Virus record (IMG/VR): IMGVR_UViG_3300005613_003012
Span: 1-24,734 of that record
Source of the DNA: a virus
Length of the DNA: 24,734 nt
Strand: one strand, 5' to 3'
This document shows, piece after piece, positions 21,786-24,734 of the stretch. The notes under the pieces are model-generated. The model ran no database searches. It was not told where the DNA came from and saw only the letters and a list, made by a program, of their open reading frames with translations. The position numbers were made by a program, and so were the translations under genes. Every line of letters starts with the position of its first letter. The stretch's first letter is position 1.

Positions 21786-22293
21786 TAGGAGCACCCCGGA
21801 AAGCTTGTTCTTGTAAAGATAAATCGTCTAAACGCCTGTAATCTTGCGGCAGTGGGAGAGACTCTTGTGTTTTTACGTTATAGAAATTTTGTTCAGGTAA
21901 CAAAGTAAGAGCCTGAACATTTAAACGCATGGATGGATCAAACTTATTAGTTTCTTGGCTTAAGTACTGAGCTTCGGGCATATCCACAGCGCGTTCCGGG
22001 AGAGGCATACCGCGATGCTGATAACCAGCAGGACCAGTCACCTGAGCTGAAGGAGTGATGTTGCCTTCTCCGTAAGTAGCTGGGGGAACCGGAGTACGAG
22101 CATATTCTCCGTGATCGATATTGTACTGAGCAAAAACTCGATTAACGTCATCGAGATAAGCCTGACGCCGAGAAGAAATACTAATTTCGTCATTCATATA
22201 CGCACTCGGGTTAGCCATAGGCATACCCAAAGGTTTAAGAGCAGGCATGGGGCCTAAACCGCCAGGACGCTGTAAGAAGTTTTGCTGTTCCAT
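21772..22293 (-). CDS. Unknown Pro/Gln-rich protein, 173 aa
   Basis: The product starts MEQQNFLQRPGGLGPM and is rich in Pro, Gly, Gln, Met and Tyr with few predictable helices, except around SSRRQAYLDDVNRVFAQY (residues 40-57). No signal peptide, membrane segment or enzyme motif is visible. The composition suggests a mostly disordered protein that may be structural or packed in the virion, compatible with its place in the leftward endolysin operon. No family recognised. Confidence 0.65.
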   Translation of the reverse strand: MEQQNFLQRPGGLGPMPALKPLGMPMANPSAYMNDEISISSRRQAYLDDVNRVFAQYNIDHGEYARTPVPPATYGEGNITPSAQVTGPAGYQHRGMPLPERAVDMPEAQYLSQETNKFDPSMRLNVQALTLLPEQNFYNVKTQESLPLPQDYRRLDDLSLQEQAFRGAPNGKK

Positions 22294-22309
22294 GCTCTTA
22301 TTTTAACTC

Positions 22310-22537
22310 CTATTTTTTACTGCGATTAGTAGAAGCATCAATAACTCTTAGGTTGCTAGGGCTATTGTCATGGGGATTACCATTTTTGTGGTCTACATCT
22401 TTGCCGTCTCCCTTATGAGCGCGTCCATTGCGTTCCATATACCTTCTAGCTTTATTTCTAGCTGCTCTCTTTTTCTTTACGCGCTCAGTGCCGTCATAGT
22501 TCTCATATTCACGTTTATAATCGCGCTCGTAAGCCAT
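22310..22537 (-). CDS. Small HNH endonuclease, 75 aa
   Basis: The N-terminal half is very basic (ERDYKREYENYDGTERVKKK then RAARNKARRYMERNG). The C-terminal half holds the HNH core GKDVDHKNGNPHDNSPSNLRVIDASTNR, with the D-H pair (49-50), N-G-N and N-L-R expected of this phage nuclease type. Such proteins nick DNA and are often found by terminase or lysis genes, where they may help packaging. Start and length suit the family, which is about 70-100 residues. It shares its N-terminal pattern with the truncated gene at 22626-22718. Confidence 0.85.
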   Translation of the reverse strand: MAYERDYKREYENYDGTERVKKKRAARNKARRYMERNGRAHKGDGKDVDHKNGNPHDNSPSNLRVIDASTNRSKK

Positions 22538-22625
22538 GAGAATCTACGCTTTTACTTAGTTTAAGTTACTAAACACGAGATCCCCAGAAAATATCTCTGA
22601 TTGACTTATCTAGAAAGCAAACTTG

Positions 22626-22718
22626 TTAACGAGCTTTATTTCCAGCCGCACGACGTTTCTTCTGACGTTCTGTACCGCCGTGCTCACGATATTCCTTTTC
22701 GTAATCACGATCGCTCAT
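22626..22718 (-). CDS. 30-aa truncated relative of the HNH protein
   Basis: From ATG 22718 to TAA (22628-22626) it encodes a 30-residue basic peptide starting MSDRDYEKEY and ending AAGNKAR. It matches the first 31 residues of the neighbouring HNH gene at the shared positions RDY, EY, GTER, KK, RAA and NKAR, then stops; the 88 bases that follow show no HNH remnant. It is either a partial duplication or a separately kept basic domain. It fits the 9-base gap after the upstream gene. Confidence 0.55.
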   Translation of the reverse strand: MSDRDYEKEYREHGGTERQKKRRAAGNKAR

Positions 22719-22727
22719 ATAACCAGT

Positions 22728-22922
22728 TTAAATAAAATATTGATCACGAGCAAATTCAGCAGATTTTTGTTTGAAATCTTCCCATAAACCAGTTAACAGG
22801 CCATCAGTACGACCCGATTTTTTATACAAAACTTCCATAAAAAGAGCTTTTTGATTCTCTTTTTCAACATCCCAATTATCAAAAATATTTGCGTACTTAG
22901 TCACGGCTTCAAAAGAACTCAC
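22728..22922 (-). CDS. Unknown small protein, 64 aa (GTG start)
   Basis: A GTG at 22922 begins six bases after the endolysin stop; no ATG is available before the first conserved-looking helix. The product (starts VSSFEAVTKYANIF, read as Met) is helical and charged, with WDVEKENQKALFMEVLY and LLTGLWEDFKQK. Position directly behind an endolysin is where holins or spanins often lie, but there is no membrane segment or lipobox here, so neither role is supported. Confidence 0.6.
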   Translation of the reverse strand: MSSFEAVTKYANIFDNWDVEKENQKALFMEVLYKKSGRTDGLLTGLWEDFKQKSAEFARDQYFI

Positions 22923-22928
22923 TAAAGA

Positions 22929-24170
22929 TTACCACTTAACAGCCAGCACTGACCATCCGGATCCTTTGCCTTCGACCATCCACCGAGGGCCAAGGTTCTT
23001 TTTGGAGTATTGGACGTATTTGCCGTTGGAATTGACGTATCCGCCTCCGACGACGTCCATCTCGCCCCACGGGTCGTGAATCCAAAGGTTCTTACCATCG
23101 GCGCTAATGCCGACGCAAAGCACCCAGTGACCGCCTCCGGATGGCGAGCTAACTGGGCCGTGGTGAAGGACACCCAAGGGAACAGGAACACCAGCCCGAA
23201 GCAACTCCTCGACGGTATTCCAATCAGCATTCTGACGAAACTCAGCCTCAATACCGTAACGCTCCAGTGCTGACAACTGAACCCAGGATTCTGTAGTGTC
23301 TCCGATTGAAAAAACCGTTTCAACATATTCGTCATCATTATCTATTGCATTCGGTTTTAAGGCCGAAAGCAACATAGCACACGTACTACTAAAGCACGTA
23401 CGATCCGCATCTCTGTAATTATCTCTTTGAGAATAGTAAGGAACAGATAGTTTTATCTCAGAAGACTTAGCATAAGTAACTGCCTCAGTAGGAACATCGT
23501 TAATAATCTTCCAGTGCTCTGAAAAGATAAACCAAGACTCATTGGGTTTAGCAAGGAGTCTTACTTCCTGGTGTTTACTGCCAGCAAACATTGTTATAGA
23601 AGACCACTCCCAAGCACTTCCCTTAGGGACAAAAACTTTTTCTTCAGGTTTTAGTAAAGAGGAGTCCGCAGCTCTCCGCTTAAGCCACGTGTCTCGCTTG
23701 GCGAGGATTGATTGGCCCAAAAGAGGATGTTTAATCTTGGTCAAGAATAACTTGCACTCTTCTTCTCGTCTACGCACAAGGCCGGGAATTGTTTCATTAT
23801 CACCACCTTTTACCCACCTCTTAAACTCTTGCGAAACAATCTTACGATCAGCTTTTTCGTTTAATAACTTTAATAAAGTTGAGTTAATAAAAGCAGTAGT
23901 TCCTACGTTAAAAGTAAAGCTTACAAGAGCATCGTATTCATTCTGATTAATCTTTACCGAAACAAAACTATTTACACATTGTTCAAAAGATTCAATATCT
24001 TTCCAAAGCAACTGTTCTGCTTTTTCTTCCGATATTTTTAGACCCGAATAAACATCACTACCTGTGTGGCCGTAACCTATTGTCCACACTCCGGCGGGAC
24101 AAAGATAGGCAGTAAGCCTTAATCCTTCAAATTTTTTAATTAAATCAAGACCAGTTTTTGATAGTTTCAC
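22929..24170 (-). CDS. Two-domain endolysin: GH24 lysozyme plus C39-like peptidase, 413 aa
   Basis: It degrades cell-wall peptidoglycan to release phage. Residues 1-145 are a T4/P21-type lysozyme: KKFEGLRLTAY with catalytic E15, then C24 and T30 in CPAGVWTIGYGHTG, the phage form of E-8-C/D-5-T. A central segment (150-235; AWEWSSITMFAG, WFIFSEHW) may be a small binding domain. Residues 240-413 match papain-like C39_2 peptidases: Q248, C259 in RTCFSSTCAM, H348 in GGGHWVLCVG and D366 in WIHDPWGE. C39 domains cleave peptide bonds, so the protein may cut both sugar and peptide links. No signal peptide is present, so a holin is needed; I did not see one. Confidence 0.9.
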   Translation of the reverse strand: MKLSKTGLDLIKKFEGLRLTAYLCPAGVWTIGYGHTGSDVYSGLKISEEKAEQLLWKDIESFEQCVNSFVSVKINQNEYDALVSFTFNVGTTAFINSTLLKLLNEKADRKIVSQEFKRWVKGGDNETIPGLVRRREEECKLFLTKIKHPLLGQSILAKRDTWLKRRAADSSLLKPEEKVFVPKGSAWEWSSITMFAGSKHQEVRLLAKPNESWFIFSEHWKIINDVPTEAVTYAKSSEIKLSVPYYSQRDNYRDADRTCFSSTCAMLLSALKPNAIDNDDEYVETVFSIGDTTESWVQLSALERYGIEAEFRQNADWNTVEELLRAGVPVPLGVLHHGPVSSPSGGGHWVLCVGISADGKNLWIHDPWGEMDVVGGGYVNSNGKYVQYSKKNLGPRWMVEGKGSGWSVLAVKW

Positions 24171-24238
24171 TGGCTGTTTGTCGTGCTTCTATATTCTGGA
24201 CGAAACAGCACATTTATATCCTTAAGGATTAGTTATTC

Positions 24239-24640
24239 TTAAGGGACGACAATAGCAGTAACGCGATACTCGGCTGCGCTGCGATCGGTTCGATTGACAT
24301 AAAGGGTAGCTGTGTCACCCGAGGTTACAGAAAAAGCAACACCTGAAGCAGAGCGGCGCGTTTTCTTGGGAGCTTTAGCAGTGCCGTCTTCCACGCCGTC
24401 AGAGCCGACCACGGTGATTCCGCTGACCCCAAAAGCTTCAGCGTCCAGCAAAAATGTCGCTAGTCCGGTTGCACCGTAAGTAACTTCAAACACATCTGCT
24501 AAAGGATAAGAACCGTCGCCAGCAAAAGAACGGTAAGAATTAATAGTTACGTTGCTACCGTCATCGGTGCGAATCTGACCAAAACGACTGATGCCAGCAG
24601 GGGCGGCACCTAATTCACGGTTAAAAGTTGCCTCAGCCAT
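24239..24640 (-). CDS. Unknown beta-rich protein, 133 aa, possible virion decoration protein
   Basis: The product starts MAEATFNRELGAAPAGI and is rich in Thr, Ser, Gly, Val and Ala, with alternating strands, few helices and almost no Cys or Trp. That pattern suggests a compact beta-sandwich such as an outer capsid decoration or fibre-associated protein, which fits the leftward lysis/structural side. This is composition only; no family was recognised. Between it and the endolysin lie 68 bases containing a 12-base palindrome, ATCCTTAAGGAT (24218-24229). Upstream (24641-24713) is a divergent intergenic region without a clear promoter. Confidence 0.6.
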   Translation of the reverse strand: MAEATFNRELGAAPAGISRFGQIRTDDGSNVTINSYRSFAGDGSYPLADVFEVTYGATGLATFLLDAEAFGVSGITVVGSDGVEDGTAKAPKKTRRSASGVAFSVTSGDTATLYVNRTDRSAAEYRVTAIVVP

Positions 24641-24713
24641 TACGTAACTTACGCATTGTTTTAATTCTAACCCAAGGTTTTTTGTCTAGGCTAAAACCAA
24701 ACGACAAAAACAA

Positions 24714-24734
24714 ATGGAATCAATCGAATACAAC
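24714..24734 (+). CDS. Start of a rightward ORF cut by the window edge
   Basis: ATG 24714 opens a frame (MESIEYN) that leaves the window. It is divergent from the 133-aa gene with 73 bases between. Seven codons are too few to identify anything, and coding status is uncertain. Confidence 0.3.

Noticed and set aside
22370-22564. Plus-strand hydrophobic ORF resembling a small membrane protein (holin-like)
   Set aside because: It is the exact complement of the HNH gene; the hydrophobic look comes from reading Lys/Arg/Asp-rich codons backwards.
23542-23946. Plus-strand ORF of 134 codons
   Set aside because: It is antisense to the endolysin, where lysozyme catalytic motifs are unambiguous.

Overview
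The window looks like part of the genome of a virulent, double-stranded DNA phage of cyanobacteria. The phage origin is shown by very dense gene packing (many 1-60 base overlaps), many very short ORFs, a family A DNA polymerase, a PrimPol/D5-type primase-helicase, a single-stranded DNA-binding protein, a RecB-like nuclease, HNH proteins and an endolysin. The cyanobacterial host is inferred mainly from a small NblA-like (phycobilisome degradation adaptor) gene and, less directly, from ThyX used for thymidylate synthesis. I saw no tRNA, rRNA, CRISPR array, integrase or insertion sequence.

Layout, left to right. (1) 1-2.9 kb: a rightward run of small, mostly unknown genes, including one predicted secreted protein, a small protein of a widespread phage type and a MarR-like winged-helix protein. 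A near-consensus sigma-70 type promoter lies at 834-862. (2) 2.9-3.6 kb: dCTP deaminase, then an AT-rich spacer ending in a second promoter with the same hexamers (3587-3615). (3) 3.66-8.5 kb: an operon of a coiled-coil protein, a 401-residue unknown protein, a RavA-like MoxR AAA+ ATPase and a ViaA-like VWA protein, followed by an orphan gene behind a strong hairpin. An exact 26-bp tandem duplication abuts the ATPase start codon. (4) 8.5-9.4 kb: one isolated gene with its own promoter (palindrome in the spacer) and intrinsic terminator. (5) 9.4-15.3 kb: DNA polymerase, several unknown or low-complexity proteins, a divergent HNH-HTH protein, SSB and a possible SSB partner, closed by a UUCG-loop terminator. 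(6) 15.3-15.5 kb: the NblA-like gene on the minus strand. (7) 15.6-20.9 kb: a methyltransferase-like protein lacking its catalytic motif, a RecB-like nuclease, the primase-helicase, a membrane protein coupled to it, and two tiny proteins. (8) 20.9-24.6 kb: a leftward operon with a 133-residue unknown protein, a two-domain endolysin (GH24 lysozyme plus C39-like peptidase), small proteins including an HNH nuclease and a truncated relative, and thyX. A rightward gene begins at the window edge.

How the genes fit together: Dcd and ThyX feed the dUMP/dTMP pool; PolA, primase-helicase, SSB and the nuclease form a replication/recombination set; NblA would redirect host phycobilisome proteins to the Clp protease; the RavA-ViaA-like pair is a chaperone-type remodelling machine of unknown target; the endolysin releases progeny. 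The most interesting parts are the phage RavA/ViaA operon, the antisense NblA-like gene and two enzyme-like proteins with altered catalytic motifs. All homology statements come from reading motifs by eye; no database search was run.
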